From Gloeobacter violaceus PCC 7421 (lineage in GTDB: Bacteria > Cyanobacteriota > Cyanobacteriia > Gloeobacterales > Gloeobacteraceae), in assembly GCF_000011385.1 (NCBI RefSeq), contig NC_005125.1:3472001-3536000 (forward strand): a stretch of 64,000 bases of DNA, given 5' to 3'. Made by a program: the position numbers and the translations under genes. The notes below the pieces were generated by a model. That model made no database searches and had not been told where the DNA came from. It was given only the letters and a program-made list of their open reading frames with translations. Below, in pieces: positions 8,971 to 18,903 of this stretch (the stretch's first letter is position 1; every line of letters begins with the position of its first letter).

Positions 8971-10918
8971 GGCGGTGGTCGGCTGGCCGCGCGGCGGTCT
9001 GAGCGGGGCGTGCCTGGAGCGCTACCGCGAACTGATGGCCACTGGGGTGGCGCCCGAGCGCATCGTGGTGCTGGCGGCGGGCCGCGAGGAAGCCCAGCGG
9101 ATGAGTGCCCGTCTGGAGGGTGCCTTCGAGCGCTTTGCCGGGCCTTTGCGCGTCGAGACATGGATGAGTTTTGCCGTGCGCATGCTCGCAGAATTCTGGG
9201 GGGAGGTGCTGGGCCGTGAGCCGACCCTGGGTACGACCTTCGAGCCGGTCGTGCTCGATTTTGCCCTGACGCGCCACTGCGTCGAGCGCGCCTGTGCCCT
9301 GTGTCCCGACCACGAGGCGCGGTTTGAAAACTGCGGTCTCAAAGAAGAGCGCGTCTGGGATCAAATCGCCAGTGCCGCCTGGATCGCCTGCACCTCCGGG
9401 ATTTCCCTCGAAGCGGTGGGTGAACGGCTGAGAGCCGCCTGGCCCGACGGCGAGGATACTCAACGCCTCGCGCTGTTGGGAGCCTTGAGCTGCTGCGCTC
9501 GCCGCACCCGCGACTACATCCGCGAGCGCGGCGCCATCGACGCGGCCGGGGCGGTGGAGCTGTTCGGGCGCGTGGTGATGGGCCTGGATGCCTTCTGGGG
9601 CAGCTTCGATCACCTGGTGGTCGATCGCGCCGAGGACAGCTGCGCGGTGGCACTCGATTTGTTTGGTCGCTGCCAGGAGCGGGGGAAGGGGCTCTTTTTG
9701 GCCTATACCGTGGGCGGCGGCGGCTTGTACACCGGGGTGCCCCAACTGGCCGCCGAGTTCGTGGTCCGCCGCACGCGCTTTCGGTATCTGGACCGGCCGG
9801 ATCCGGCCGGGGAGGCTCTGCGCTGGCTCGCCGACCGCATTGCCCGCCGGATCCACCCGGAGTTCAAAAATCCCCTGCCCGTGGCGGTGCCGGATCCGAT
9901 TCCCCAGCCGGTTCTGCTGGAGGGACAGACGGTCATCGACGCCGCCGAGGCCGTCGCCGCCGCCATTCGCGCTCTGTTGGCCACCGGTGTCCTCCCGGGA
10001 CGGATTGCCGTCGTTGCTCCGCTCATCGACGCCCCGGTGGCCACGGTGATCGAGAGTGTCCTCGGCCTGCCGCTGCATACGCCCCGCCCGCCCGCCTCCC
10101 TCCTTCAGCAGCCGCTGGTGCGCACCCTCCTCAGCGCCCTGGATCTGGCCTATCCGCAGTGGGGACGGTTTCCAACTTTTGGCGAGGTGCGCCTGATGCT
10201 CGGTCTGCTGCTGGATCTTGACCCGGTGCGCGCCGAGTTGCTCGCGGCCGACGTATTCGACCCGGTAGGCCGGGTCCTCAGAAGCCGCGAGGCGGTGCGC
10301 TATCCCGAGCGCGTCGGCTTCGAGAAGCTCGATCGCTATCAAGATCTGATCGATTGGTTGGCGGACAACCCGCAGCAGGACGCGCCCGATTGCACCCTGG
10401 GCAGGCTCTACACCGATCTGCTGACCGAAGTGATCTGCGAGCCGGCCGATCAGCAACTGCTCTTTGAACTGATGGGAATCGCCCGCCGCCTGCGCCTGAG
10501 CGGCATTGCCGCCGTGCCCCAGGGCCTGGGTGCAGTGCTGCGCTTTGCCCACGCGCCGCCCACCCGTCCACCGGCCTCCGACCGGTTGGTGTTCTCGACC
10601 CCCTGGAGCTATATCAACCAGGGCTTCGCGGCCGACTACCAGTTCTGGTTCGACATCACTTCCGAGCGCTGGTCGCGCCCGAGTTGGGTGGGACTCTACA
10701 ACCACCGGGTGCTCACCCCCGAATGGGACGGTTGCCGCTACGACTACCAGCGCGACCAAAATAGCCGCACCCGACGATTGGCCCGGACCCTGTTCAATCT
10801 GTGCTGCCGCACCAGCCGGGGTCTCCACCTGGTGCGCTCGGCCCTCAGCGCCCGTGGCGAAGCCAACAGCGGCCAGCTCGATCGGTTGATTCTGTCCGCC
10901 GCAGAAAGGGCGATCTAA
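8963..10918 (+). CDS. Degenerate UvrD/AddB-like superfamily 1 helicase
   Basis: Starts at ATG 8963, inside the end of the RecJ-like gene (ATGGCTGA overlap), and encodes 651 residues. It is laid out like an SF1 helicase: a Walker-A position at residues 7-15 (GWPRGGLSG) followed by GVAPERIVVLAAGREEAQRM, the VETWMSFAVRML block, and a motif II position FDHLVVDRAED (215-225). The essential lysine of GKT is leucine, and DExQD has become DRAED, so ATP hydrolysis is unlikely. The later part has LPGRIAVVAPLID and TPWSYINQGF segments that resemble helicase domain 2. No nuclease domain is visible. The stop overlaps the convergent aroE stop by four bases. Confidence 0.68.
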   Translation: MAEAVVGWPRGGLSGACLERYRELMATGVAPERIVVLAAGREEAQRMSARLEGAFERFAGPLRVETWMSFAVRMLAEFWGEVLGREPTLGTTFEPVVLDFALTRHCVERACALCPDHEARFENCGLKEERVWDQIASAAWIACTSGISLEAVGERLRAAWPDGEDTQRLALLGALSCCARRTRDYIRERGAIDAAGAVELFGRVVMGLDAFWGSFDHLVVDRAEDSCAVALDLFGRCQERGKGLFLAYTVGGGGLYTGVPQLAAEFVVRRTRFRYLDRPDPAGEALRWLADRIARRIHPEFKNPLPVAVPDPIPQPVLLEGQTVIDAAEAVAAAIRALLATGVLPGRIAVVAPLIDAPVATVIESVLGLPLHTPRPPASLLQQPLVRTLLSALDLAYPQWGRFPTFGEVRLMLGLLLDLDPVRAELLAADVFDPVGRVLRSREAVRYPERVGFEKLDRYQDLIDWLADNPQQDAPDCTLGRLYTDLLTEVICEPADQQLLFELMGIARRLRLSGIAAVPQGLGAVLRFAHAPPTRPPASDRLVFSTPWSYINQGFAADYQFWFDITSERWSRPSWVGLYNHRVLTPEWDGCRYDYQRDQNSRTRRLARTLFNLCCRTSRGLHLVRSALSARGEANSGQLDRLILSAAERAI

Positions 10919-11772
10919 TCGTGCGCCAGCGCTTTGCAGGCGGTCTGCAGCATCAACTGCGTGGGTGGCTTACAGCCTGTCCAGAAATAGAAGGCCGCTT
11001 CAGCCTGCCCTACGAGCATGCCCAGACCGTCGAAGGTTTGGAGCGAACGCGCCACCGCCAGCTGCAACAGCCGGGTTGGGCGCGGCCGGTAAATCAGGTC
11101 ATAGACGCAGGCTTTTAGCGGCAGAGCCCCCAAATCTTCGAGCGGACTCGCTTCTGTGGCCGGGATCATGCCGACGGGCGTGGTGTTGATGAGTAACCCC
11201 GTCCCAGGCAGCAGCGATTCCAGCTGCTCCCAAAGATCAATTTCGACGGTGGCGGCGGGGTGCAGGTGCGATTTGAAAGCAGCCAGTTTGGCAGGGTCGC
11301 GGCCGACAACGTGGATGCGCGTGAATCCCAGTTGGGCACAGCCTAGGGCGACTGCGAGGGCGGAGCCGCCGCAGCCGAGGATAGTGGCCGCTCCTTGAAA
11401 CGGCACCGTTTCGATCGGACCCATGAAGCCTTCGATATCGGTGTTGGTGCCGGTGAGGCTTCCGTCGGTCTCGACGCGCACGGTGTTGACCGCACCGGCG
11501 CCCTTGGCCTCGGGGGTGAGTGTGTCGAGCAAAGGTACGATCGCCTGCTTGTGGGGAATGGTGACGTTGAAGCCCACGAAGCCTGCGCGCCGCAAACCCG
11601 CCACCGCCTGGGGCAAATCGGCGGGGGCCACCGGCAGGGGCACGTAGACCAGATCAAGGCCGAGGCGGGCGAGGGCGGCGTTGTGCATCACCGGGGACAG
11701 CGAATGGCCGACCGGATACCCCAACAGGCCCAACAGCCGGGTAGTGCCGCGAATAGCTGGAGAGTCGGACAT
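10915..11772 (-). CDS. aroE: Shikimate dehydrogenase (NADP)
   Basis: A 285-residue cytoplasmic enzyme of the shikimate pathway that reduces 3-dehydroshikimate to shikimate. Substrate-binding motifs GYPVGHSLSPVMHNAA near the N-terminus and FNVTIPHKQAI, with its catalytic lysine, are intact, as is the acidic partner in TGTNTDIEGF. The nucleotide fold has ILGCGGSALAVA and the basic VVGRDPAK turn expected for NADP. GLGMLVGQAEAAFYFWTG closes the substrate pocket. Length is standard. It is divergent from ilvB across a 99-bp gap and convergent with the helicase-like gene. Confidence 0.96.
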   Translation of the reverse strand: MSDSPAIRGTTRLLGLLGYPVGHSLSPVMHNAALARLGLDLVYVPLPVAPADLPQAVAGLRRAGFVGFNVTIPHKQAIVPLLDTLTPEAKGAGAVNTVRVETDGSLTGTNTDIEGFMGPIETVPFQGAATILGCGGSALAVALGCAQLGFTRIHVVGRDPAKLAAFKSHLHPAATVEIDLWEQLESLLPGTGLLINTTPVGMIPATEASPLEDLGALPLKACVYDLIYRPRPTRLLQLAVARSLQTFDGLGMLVGQAEAAFYFWTGCKPPTQLMLQTACKALAHD

Positions 11773-11871
11773 CGTATCGCGCCTGTGGGAAAAACGGGGC
11801 TCCCGCCGCTACGGGACTGATGTAGAGTAAGTGGTTACAGGGAACCGTTATATTCGCTACAGGTTAAGTCT

Positions 11872-13662
11872 ATGCAAGCCACCGGAGCCTTCGCCGTCGT
11901 CGATAGTCTGTGCTGCCAGGGCGTCCGGCACATCTTCGGTTACCCCGGTGGGGCCATTTTGCCGGTCTACGACGAGATTTACAAGGCCGAGGCCGAAGGG
12001 CGGTTTCAGCACTTTCTGGTGCGCCACGAGCAGGGGGCGGCCCACGCCGCCGACGGCTACGCCCGGGCGACCGGCCGGGTGGGCGTCTGTGTGGCCACCT
12101 CCGGTCCCGGGGCGACGAATCTGGTGACGGGCATCGCCACGGCCCACATGGATTCGGTGCCGATGGTGGCGATTACCGGTCAGGTGCCGCGCCGGTCGAT
12201 CGGTTCCGACGCCTTTCAAGAAGCCGATATTCTGGGCATCACCCTGCCCATCGTCAAGCACTCCTACGTCATCCGCAACACTGGGGACATCGGCCGCATC
12301 TTCAGCGAAGCCTTCCATATCGCAAGCAGCGGCCGGCCCGGCCCGGTGCTCATCGACGTTCCCAAGGACGTGGGCCAAGAAAGCTTCGAGTACACGCCGG
12401 TCCAGACGACGCCCAAAATTCCCGGGTACCGCCCAACCACACGGGGCAATCCCCGCCAGGTGGCGGCGGCGGCGAAGCTCATCCTCGAAGCGGACCGGCC
12501 TCTGCTTTATGTGGGTGGCGGCGCCATCTCCGCCGGGGCGCACGCCGAACTGATGCGCCTCGCGGAGCTGGGTTTGATCCCGACCACCACCACCTTGATG
12601 GGCAAGGGGGCCTTCCCTGAAGATCATCCGCTGGCCGTGGGCATGCTCGGCATGCACGGCACCGCCTACGCCAATTTCGCCGTCACCGAGTGCGATTTGC
12701 TCATCGCCGTGGGGGCGCGCTTCGACGACCGGGTGACCGGCAAACTGGATGAATTTGCCGCCCGCGCCCGCGTCATCCACATCGATATCGATCCGGCAGA
12801 GGTGGGCAAGAACCGGGGGCCGGAGGTGCCCATCGTGGGCGACGTCAAACTGGTGCTGCAGGATCTGATTAAAAAGCTCATCGAATTTCAGCCGCGCACC
12901 CGGGCGTGGCTGGAGCGCATCGAGCGCTGGAAAGCCGAGTATCCGCTGGAGGTGCCGAGCGATGGCACCCGGCTGTACCCACAGGAAGTGATGGTCGCCT
13001 TTCGCGAACTGGCTACCGACGCCTACTACACCACCGACGTCGGCCAGCACCAGATGTGGGCGGCGCAGTTTCTCAAAAACGGCCCCCGGCGCTGGATTTC
13101 CTCAGGCGGCCTCGGCACGATGGGCTACGGCTTTCCGGCGGCCATCGGCGTGCAGGTGGCACTGCCTGACGAAGACGTCGTGTGCATCTCCGGCGACGCC
13201 AGCTTTCAGATGAACCTACAAGAAATCGGCACGGCGGTGCAGTACGACCTGCCGGTCAAGGCCGCCATCGTCAACAACGGCTGGCAGGGCATGGTCCGCC
13301 AGTGGCAAGAATTTTTCTACGACCGCCGCTTCTCCCACTCCCACATGAAGCCCTCGATGCCCGACTTCGTCAAACTCGCTGAAGCGTTCGGGGCGGAGGG
13401 CATGGTCATCGATCACCCCGACCAGCTCAAAGAAGGCATCGAGGCGCTGATGGAGCGCGACCGGCCGGTGATTTGCGACTTTCATGTCGTCCCCGACGCC
13501 AACTGCTACCCGATGGTGCCCCCGGGCAAGGCCAACCACCAGATGGTCGGGCTGCCCAGGCCGTTGCCGATGCAGCCGCTCGAACTCATCTACTGCCCCA
13601 ACTGCGGCACCAAAAATACCACCGCCAACCGCTTCTGCCCCGAGTGCGGCACCAAGCTTTAG
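11872..13662 (+). CDS. ilvB: Acetolactate synthase large subunit with C-terminal zinc ribbon
   Basis: A 596-residue ThDP enzyme that condenses pyruvate (or pyruvate plus 2-oxobutyrate) for branched-chain amino acids. The N-terminal domain has [12 protein letters not shown], the catalytic glutamate in [15 protein letters not shown], and [13 protein letters not shown]. The ThDP/Mg domain has SGDASFQMN and [15 protein letters not shown]. The oddity is the tail: after the usual [15 protein letters not shown] end the protein continues into a CPNCG...CPECG ribbon (cysteines 575, 578, 589, 592) that would bind one zinc. No small subunit (ilvN) lies nearby. The tail was read in the same frame with no break, so it is part of this protein. 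Confidence 0.95.
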   Translation: MQATGAFAVVDSLCCQGVRHIFGYPGGAILPVYDEIYKAEAEGRFQHFLVRHEQGAAHAADGYARATGRVGVCVATSGPGATNLVTGIATAHMDSVPMVAITGQVPRRSIGSDAFQEADILGITLPIVKHSYVIRNTGDIGRIFSEAFHIASSGRPGPVLIDVPKDVGQESFEYTPVQTTPKIPGYRPTTRGNPRQVAAAAKLILEADRPLLYVGGGAISAGAHAELMRLAELGLIPTTTTLMGKGAFPEDHPLAVGMLGMHGTAYANFAVTECDLLIAVGARFDDRVTGKLDEFAARARVIHIDIDPAEVGKNRGPEVPIVGDVKLVLQDLIKKLIEFQPRTRAWLERIERWKAEYPLEVPSDGTRLYPQEVMVAFRELATDAYYTTDVGQHQMWAAQFLKNGPRRWISSGGLGTMGYGFPAAIGVQVALPDEDVVCISGDASFQMNLQEIGTAVQYDLPVKAAIVNNGWQGMVRQWQEFFYDRRFSHSHMKPSMPDFVKLAEAFGAEGMVIDHPDQLKEGIEALMERDRPVICDFHVVPDANCYPMVPPGKANHQMVGLPRPLPMQPLELIYCPNCGTKNTTANRFCPECGTKL

Positions 13663-14067
13663 CCGGGCACTTTCTGCCTGCTCAGGAGGGTTGTGGCTAC
13701 GTCCCAAGCTGTGGCAAACAGATAGCTCATCGGGTTGTGAATTAATGTTGACGGAGCGATCCCCCTCGGATGGAAGCCCCTATATTAAAGGTGTCGTTAG
13801 TAGTTCTCCCTACCGCCCTGGAGCGAGCGACGAGTAAGCGACAAACGCTTTTCGAAAACTCAAACCTTGAAGCTGAAAACGCTCTACCTCCAGGTTCCTA
13901 CCCTGATCATCGCGACTGCCCCAACCGAATACTGAAGCGTCCCAAGCTGTGGCGAATGGGAGTTCCGGTGAGCTTGCAAAAGCGGGAAACTCCATCGAGG
14001 TTCTAGATAAGAATCGGGACAATTTCAGTAGATGGTCTGGGGTTTTCGCTTGGGAAGATTTTCAAAG
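13663..14067. other. Non-coding stretch between ilvB and the SRP RNA, with a 16-bp direct repeat
   Basis: No convincing gene lies here; short frames overlap without ribosome sites. A 16-bp exact direct repeat, CGTCCCAAGCTGTGGC, occurs at 13700-13715 and 13938-13953. Between the copies, CCTGGAG (near 13815) and CTCCAGG (near 13888) could pair. The length and the structured look would suit an unrecognised small RNA, for example 6S RNA, but I could not build a convincing fold. Confidence 0.5.
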
Positions 14068-14097
14068 TTGCACCGCCTTGCGGACCTGGGCTAGTAT
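14068..14097 (+). promoter_or_regulatory. Sigma70-type promoter of the SRP RNA
   Basis: TTGCAC (14068-14073) and TAGTAT (14092-14097) are separated by 18 bp, giving a start near 14104, exactly where the terminal helix of the RNA begins. Confidence 0.65.
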
Positions 14098-14103
14098 AAA
14101 AAA

Positions 14104-14201
14104 GCCTGGGCCCGTGCGGCTCGGACGCCCGAACCGTGTCAGGACCTGACGGTAGCAGCACTAAGGGATGCTCTGGGCAGGCGCGTGGTTCCGGGTTTTT
14201 T
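14104..14201 (+). ncRNA. ffs: Signal recognition particle RNA (4.5S type)
   Basis: The conserved SRP core GTGTCAGG...GTAGCAGCA (14136-14160) forms the Ffh-binding helix with asymmetric loop, capped by TGAC instead of the usual GGAA tetraloop. The flanks close into a terminal helix: CCTGGGCC near 14105-14112 pairs with GGTTCCGGG near 14188-14195, followed by a T run (14196-14201) that ends transcription. Length of about 98 nt is the bacterial 4.5S size. The RNA pairs with Ffh to target ribosomes making membrane proteins. A promoter lies at the right distance upstream. Confidence 0.88.
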
Positions 14202-14280
14202 CATGATCGTTTGTGCATTGACAGGTGCGGCCGTCAGGATTTACTCTTGATTGTTTGGTGGCGTAAGGGTTTGAGAGCTT

Positions 14281-15603
14281 TTGGCTAACGTAATCGTGGT
14301 CGGCGCCCAGTGGGGCGACGAAGGAAAGGGCAAGATCACCGATCTGCTCAGTGTCTCGGCGGATGTCGTCGTCCGCTACCAGGGAGGCATCAATGCCGGG
14401 CACACCGTTTGTGTCGGCGAGCAGACCTTCAAGTTGCATTTGATTCCCTCGGGCATCCTCTACCCCGAGACGTGCTGTGTGATCGCCTCCGGCACGGTGG
14501 TCGATCCCAAGGTTCTACTCGAAGAGATCCGGCACTTAGAAGAGCTGGGAATCTCGACAAAGAATTTGTTCATCGCCGAAACGGCCCACGTCACGATGCC
14601 CTACCACCGGCTCATCGACATCGCCGAGGAGGAGCGCCGGGGCAAAAACCGCATCGGCACCACTGGCCGCGGCATCGGCCCGACCTACGCCGACAAGTCC
14701 GGCCGCACGGGCTTTCGGGTGCTCGATTTGATGCAGCCGGAGGGCTTTCGCGAAAAACTCGAATGGATCGTGCCCCTCAAGAACGTCTTGCTCGAGAGGC
14801 TCTACAACCTGCCGCCGCTCGCGGTCGATCAAGTGGCTGAGCAGTACCTGGCCTACGCCGAGCAACTGAGGCCCTACGTTATCGACGCCTCGCTGCTGAT
14901 TGATCAGGCGGTTCGCACCCACCGGAACATTCTCTTTGAGGGCGCCCAGGGCACCCTGCTCGATCTCGACCACGGCACCTACCCCTACGTCACTTCCTCC
15001 AACCCGGTGGCGGGCGGCGCCTGCGTCGGGGCGGGGGTTGGACCCACGATCATCGACCGGGTGATCGGGGTGGCCAAGGCCTACACCACCCGCGTCGGTG
15101 AAGGCCCGTTTCCGACCGAATTGCGCGACGAGGTCGGCCGCCACCTCGGGGAGCGCGGCGCCGAATTCGGCACCACCACCGGTAGGCCGCGCCGCTGCGG
15201 CTGGTTCGACGCGGTGATCGGCCGCTACGCCGTGCGCATCAACGGCCTCGACTGCCTGGCCATCACCAAGCTCGACGTGCTCGACGAACTGGAGAGCATC
15301 AAAGTCTGCGTCGCTTACCACTGCCCGAGCAAGACGGTCGAAGAATTTCCGAGCGACGCCAATCTGTTCGGTCGCTGCGAACCGGTCTACGAGACTCTGC
15401 CCGGCTGGAAAGAACCGACCGGCCACTGCCGCACCCTCGAGGAGTTGCCGCCCAAGGCACGCGACTATCTCGAATTTCTCGCCCACCAGATGAAGACGCC
15501 CATCGCCCTGGTCTCGGTCGGTGCCAACCGCGAGCAGACGATCATCGTCGAAGATCCGATCCACGGCCCCAAGCGCGGACTGCTCGGGCACAACGGCGAT
15601 TAG
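14281..15603 (+). CDS. purA: Adenylosuccinate synthetase
   Basis: A 440-residue enzyme that joins IMP and aspartate using GTP on the way to AMP. The N-terminal P-loop [11 protein letters not shown], the IMP-loop [26 protein letters not shown], and the C-terminal [13 protein letters not shown] and [10 protein letters not shown] signatures are all present. The start is TTG 14281; translation from it gives the exact family N-terminus ([12 protein letters not shown]), and no ATG or GTG alternative fits. Standard length, cytoplasmic, 79 bp downstream of the SRP RNA. Confidence 0.97.
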   Translation: MANVIVVGAQWGDEGKGKITDLLSVSADVVVRYQGGINAGHTVCVGEQTFKLHLIPSGILYPETCCVIASGTVVDPKVLLEEIRHLEELGISTKNLFIAETAHVTMPYHRLIDIAEEERRGKNRIGTTGRGIGPTYADKSGRTGFRVLDLMQPEGFREKLEWIVPLKNVLLERLYNLPPLAVDQVAEQYLAYAEQLRPYVIDASLLIDQAVRTHRNILFEGAQGTLLDLDHGTYPYVTSSNPVAGGACVGAGVGPTIIDRVIGVAKAYTTRVGEGPFPTELRDEVGRHLGERGAEFGTTTGRPRRCGWFDAVIGRYAVRINGLDCLAITKLDVLDELESIKVCVAYHCPSKTVEEFPSDANLFGRCEPVYETLPGWKEPTGHCRTLEELPPKARDYLEFLAHQMKTPIALVSVGANREQTIIVEDPIHGPKRGLLGHNGD

Positions 15604-15684
15604 GCCCGTGCGATCCCCGCGGCCACCGGTGACCTGGGCTGTACTTCCCTGCTAACCTGAGTCCAGTTTCAAGCCGGAAAAGGC

Positions 15685-16557
15685 ATGCAGCAGCAGATAG
15701 GCATCTTCGAGGCAATTGTGCTCGGGTTTGTGCAGGGGATCACCGAGTACTTTCCCATCAGCAGCACCGCCCACCTGCGGGTCGTACCGGCCCTGCTGGG
15801 CTGGGCCGATCCGGGCACGGCCTATTCGGCGGTGATTCAGCTGGGCAGTCTGCTCGCGGTGCTCACGTATTTCTACAAAGATCTCGTCGAGATCCTCTCC
15901 GGGACGGTACGGGCTCTGCGCACCGGGGACACCCAATCGCGCGAGGTGCGCCTTTTCTGGGGAATTATTCTGGGCACGATCCCGATTGTGATCGCGGGAC
16001 TCGCCCTCAAATCCACCCTCGAAGCCCCCGGCTCGCCGCTGAGAGCGCTCAGTGTGATCGCCGTCGCCTCGATTGTGATGGCGGCCTTGCTGTGGCTCTC
16101 GGAGAGTCTGGGCAAGCGGACGCGCACGATGAAGGGCATCCGGGTGATCGACGGCATCTTGATCGGCTGTGCCCAGGCGTTGGCCCTGGTACCGGGGGTC
16201 TCCCGCTCCGGTTCGACACTCACGGCCGCATTGTTTCTGGGCTTTCAGCGCGCGGACGGAGCGCGCTTCTCGTTTTTGCTCGCCATCCCGGCGATTTTTC
16301 TGAGTGGCCTGCTCGAACTGAAGGTACTGGTCGATGAAGGTTTCAGCGGCGGTATCGGTCCAATTGTGGCGGGCTTTGTCTCTTCGACGGTCTTCAGCTA
16401 TCTGGCGATTGCCTGGCTGCTGAAGTTTTTGCAGACGCGCTCGACGCTCGTCTTTGTGATTTACCGGTTTTTCTTTGGCGCCCTGCTGCTGGGGCTGCTC
16501 GCAGCCGGGTTGCTGCCGGACATCGAGCCGGTGCGCCAGGCGCTCAATCTTCCATGA
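15685..16557 (+). CDS. uppP: Undecaprenyl-diphosphatase (bacitracin resistance protein)
   Basis: A 290-residue integral membrane protein with about eight hydrophobic segments. The two family motifs are present: [17 protein letters not shown] with the catalytic glutamates near the N-terminus and [10 protein letters not shown] with the catalytic serine/arginine in the second repeat. UppP removes phosphate from undecaprenyl diphosphate so that the carrier can be reused for peptidoglycan and O-antigen synthesis. The 3' end overlaps the convergent gatC by 14 bp. Confidence 0.96.
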
Positions 16558-16831
16558 TCCGGGGCACCTTAAAAAAGTCCTCGGCCCGCTCCGGCGCATT
16601 TTCGAGGATACCTTCGCGGTCCTCGAACACCACCAGCGCGTCCGGCCGCACGACGTTATGGACCTCGATGGCGCGGGTCGTGGGCGGTACGCCTTCAGTA
16701 TCCACCTGCTGCAACTCGGCGATGTAGTCGAGGATCGCTCCCAGTTGCCGGGTGAACATTTCTTGTTCCTGCTCGGAAATCTCCAGGCGGGCCAGAAAGG
16801 CGACTTTTTTCACCTGTTCGCGGTCGATCAT
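16544..16831 (-). CDS. gatC: Asp/Glu-tRNA amidotransferase subunit C
   Basis: A 95-residue subunit. The signature [20 protein letters not shown] and the downstream [21 protein letters not shown], then RPDALVVF and FFKVPRIME, match GatC over its full length. GatC stabilises the GatAB complex that converts misacylated Asp-tRNA(Asn) and Glu-tRNA(Gln). ATG 16831 is used; an in-frame start 24 bases upstream would add residues unlike the family. Its end overlaps uppP on the other strand. Confidence 0.95.
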
Positions 16832-16871
16832 GCTGCAGTTCCCGGACGAGCGCACCTTCGGGATTATAGCC

Positions 16872-17576
16872 TCATGTCGCGCTCACTAGCCTTGGGGTGA
16901 TCAAGATGATCTGCTCGGTGCGGTTGGCGGGGATGGGCACGCTGGTGCCGAGGCTGGTCAGATTGCCAAAGGCAACGGTCTGATTCGGCTGGAAGGTCAG
17001 GGTACTGTAAATAGAGCTTCTGGTGATGTCGATCGGCCTACCTGTATTACGATCCCGGGCGGCGGCGACCGAAGCATCAACCCTGATTTTTGTCAGAATA
17101 TTGCCGTCCGGCAGTACGGCAGGTTCAAATTCCAGGCGGTTGCCAGCGCGCACGGTCGAAAAGGTCGGTGGTTTAGAGCGATCCTGTGGTGCAAGCGTAA
17201 AATTCATATCCAGTTGCGAGTCGAATCCGGCTCTCTCTCCACTGCCGACCGTCAGTTCCGTGTCCACCACCAGACGGCCGCGCCCGGCGCGCACCTGCTC
17301 GAAAATCGCTCGCCGCAAACGATTTGCATTTTCGGCAGAAGCCGGAGTCCCGGTGGTCGGTTGAGTACCGTAAATGGCTTTGCTGAGCGTCTGCAGCCCG
17401 GTGCCATCCAACTCGATAATTTGAATGCTGAAAACGATTTGCTGTGAAGGCTGGTCCAGCGATTTTGTTTTGCCAAAAGTGCGCCTAGTGGGATCGTCGG
17501 GCTGTTCCTGCGCAGATGTCGGGAGAGCAAGGAAGAACAATAAACATGGAAGGAGGGTAAGCGATTTTTTCCGCAC
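16872..17576 (-). CDS. Short secretin-domain protein
   Basis: A 234-residue exported protein. The start is GTG 17576, preceded by CGGAG at a suitable distance, and gives a clean signal peptide ([20 protein letters not shown]). The mature part has the secretin beta-domain look: [32 protein letters not shown], and the C-terminal [15 protein letters not shown] and [10 protein letters not shown] typical of GspD/PilQ ends. There is no room for the N0-N3 and STN domains of a normal secretin, so it may be a partial secretin that works with others. A longer open frame extends upstream but is a shadow of the BON-domain gene. Confidence 0.7.
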
Positions 17577-17647
17577 GGGTGCACTCCGGGTAAAAAGTAC
17601 CCACAGTCTATGGGTCGGTGCGGACAATTTGCACTCCCAAGCCAGGG

Positions 17648-18088
17648 CTAATTTTTGAGTGTCAACTGGTCGACCACTTGCACCACACCCTTGACGGATT
17701 GGGCGTCTTCGAGTGCCCGGCGCCGCTGGGCGTCGTTTTTGACCTCGCCGCGCAGGGTGACGACACCTTCGCTGCTTTGCACGTCGATAGCAAAGCTCTG
17801 CACCAGCGGGTCGGCAGCCAGGATGCCTTTGACTTTGGTGACGATGGCTGTGTCGCCGGCGGTGCGCTGCAGGTTGCGGCCGGTCTGGTCGATGTTGCGA
17901 TCGACGCTCTCGGTGGCTTCCCGGGTCTGCTCGCGGATGGCCTGACCGGCGGCCTCGACCGAGCGCTCGGCATATTCGAGCGAACGCTCTGCCGATTCGC
18001 GGCTCTCGCTGCCTGGGGCGCAACTGATTAGCAACATCAGAGCCACAGCAAGAATGCCAAAGCGGGAAACGTCAGATAATGCTCTCAT
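17648..18088 (-). CDS. BON-domain lipoprotein
   Basis: A 146-residue protein with a lipoprotein signal (MLLISC, lipid-modified cysteine at about residue 23), a helical linker rich in SRESAERSLEYAERSVEAA repeats, and a C-terminal BON domain (TAIVTKVKGILAADPLVQSF...GVVTLRGEVKNDAQR...GVVQVVDQLTL). BON domains bind phospholipid and are found in OsmY-like envelope-stress proteins. It lies 71 bp upstream of the secretin-like gene on the same strand, so the two could be co-transcribed. Confidence 0.88.
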   Translation of the reverse strand: MRALSDVSRFGILAVALMLLISCAPGSESRESAERSLEYAERSVEAAGQAIREQTREATESVDRNIDQTGRNLQRTAGDTAIVTKVKGILAADPLVQSFAIDVQSSEGVVTLRGEVKNDAQRRRALEDAQSVKGVVQVVDQLTLKN

Positions 18089-18172
18089 CGCATCACCTAT
18101 CGGGGCGGATTCATCCAGATTAGATAGTCCGCACCCGTACTGCCTCTGCCCACAGCCAGGTATTTGCCCGTA

Positions 18173-18841
18173 CTAGGCGAAGCGTTGGCCGAGTTTGATC
18201 GGGTCGTGGACGGTGATCCGCTTTTTGCTGATCGAGATGAGTTTCTTTTTGCGCAGGTCCCCCAGAAGCCGGGTGATCGTCACGCGCGTAGAACCGATCG
18301 CCTCGGCGATCGCCTGATGCGAGAGCCTGAGGTCGATGGTCACCCCGTCCTTGGTGGGCAGGCCAAAATCGCGGCAGAGAATCAACAAAAAGCTCTCCAG
18401 GCGCGAACCCATGTCGCGGTGGGCGAGCGTCTCGATCATCATCTCGGTCTGCAGGATGCGCGAGGCGAGCCCCTGGAACAACAGCCGCGAAATGTCCGGA
18501 TCTTCTTGAATGATGCGCTCCATCTGCTCGACGCCCACCGCAATCAGATCCACCGGCGTAAAGGCGACGGCATGGTAAAAACGGTCGGAGCGATGGCCGG
18601 TGATGAGCGAGAGCACCCCGAAGACGCTATTTTCGCGCAGCAGGGCCACGGTAATTTCTTCGCCGTGCTCGTAGACTCGCGAGAGCTTGACCGCGCCGCG
18701 CTTGAGAAAATAAACGCGCACCGCCGGGTCACCCGGAAAAAAGATCGTCTTTCCCCGGTCATAGTGCTCGACCACCGGCGGAAACTGGCTGCCGCTCTCC
18801 GCCTGACGAAACAATGAAGCGAACGGATCGTCCCAACTCAC
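18173..18841 (-). CDS. ntcA: Global nitrogen regulator NtcA
   Basis: A 222-residue CRP-family regulator. The effector domain has [22 protein letters not shown] and [13 protein letters not shown], and the DNA-binding region has [36 protein letters not shown], nearly identical to cyanobacterial NtcA. It senses 2-oxoglutarate and controls nitrogen assimilation genes through GTA-N8-TAC sites. The start is GTG 18841. One such site lies upstream (18904-18917), fitting autoregulation. The helix-turn-helix recognition segment is intact. Confidence 0.96.
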   Translation of the reverse strand: MSWDDPFASLFRQAESGSQFPPVVEHYDRGKTIFFPGDPAVRVYFLKRGAVKLSRVYEHGEEITVALLRENSVFGVLSLITGHRSDRFYHAVAFTPVDLIAVGVEQMERIIQEDPDISRLLFQGLASRILQTEMMIETLAHRDMGSRLESFLLILCRDFGLPTKDGVTIDLRLSHQAIAEAIGSTRVTITRLLGDLRKKKLISISKKRITVHDPIKLGQRFA

Positions 18842-18903
18842 CGGTGACTCCCCAGCACTAGCAAAAGTTCCTTAACAATTAAGCCGAGCCCTGCAATTTT
18901 TTT

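Noticed and set aside
16872-18023. A 383-residue open frame for the secretin-like protein
   Set aside because: Its first 149 codons are an arginine-rich shadow of the BON-domain gene; GTG 17576 has a ribosome site and a signal peptide.
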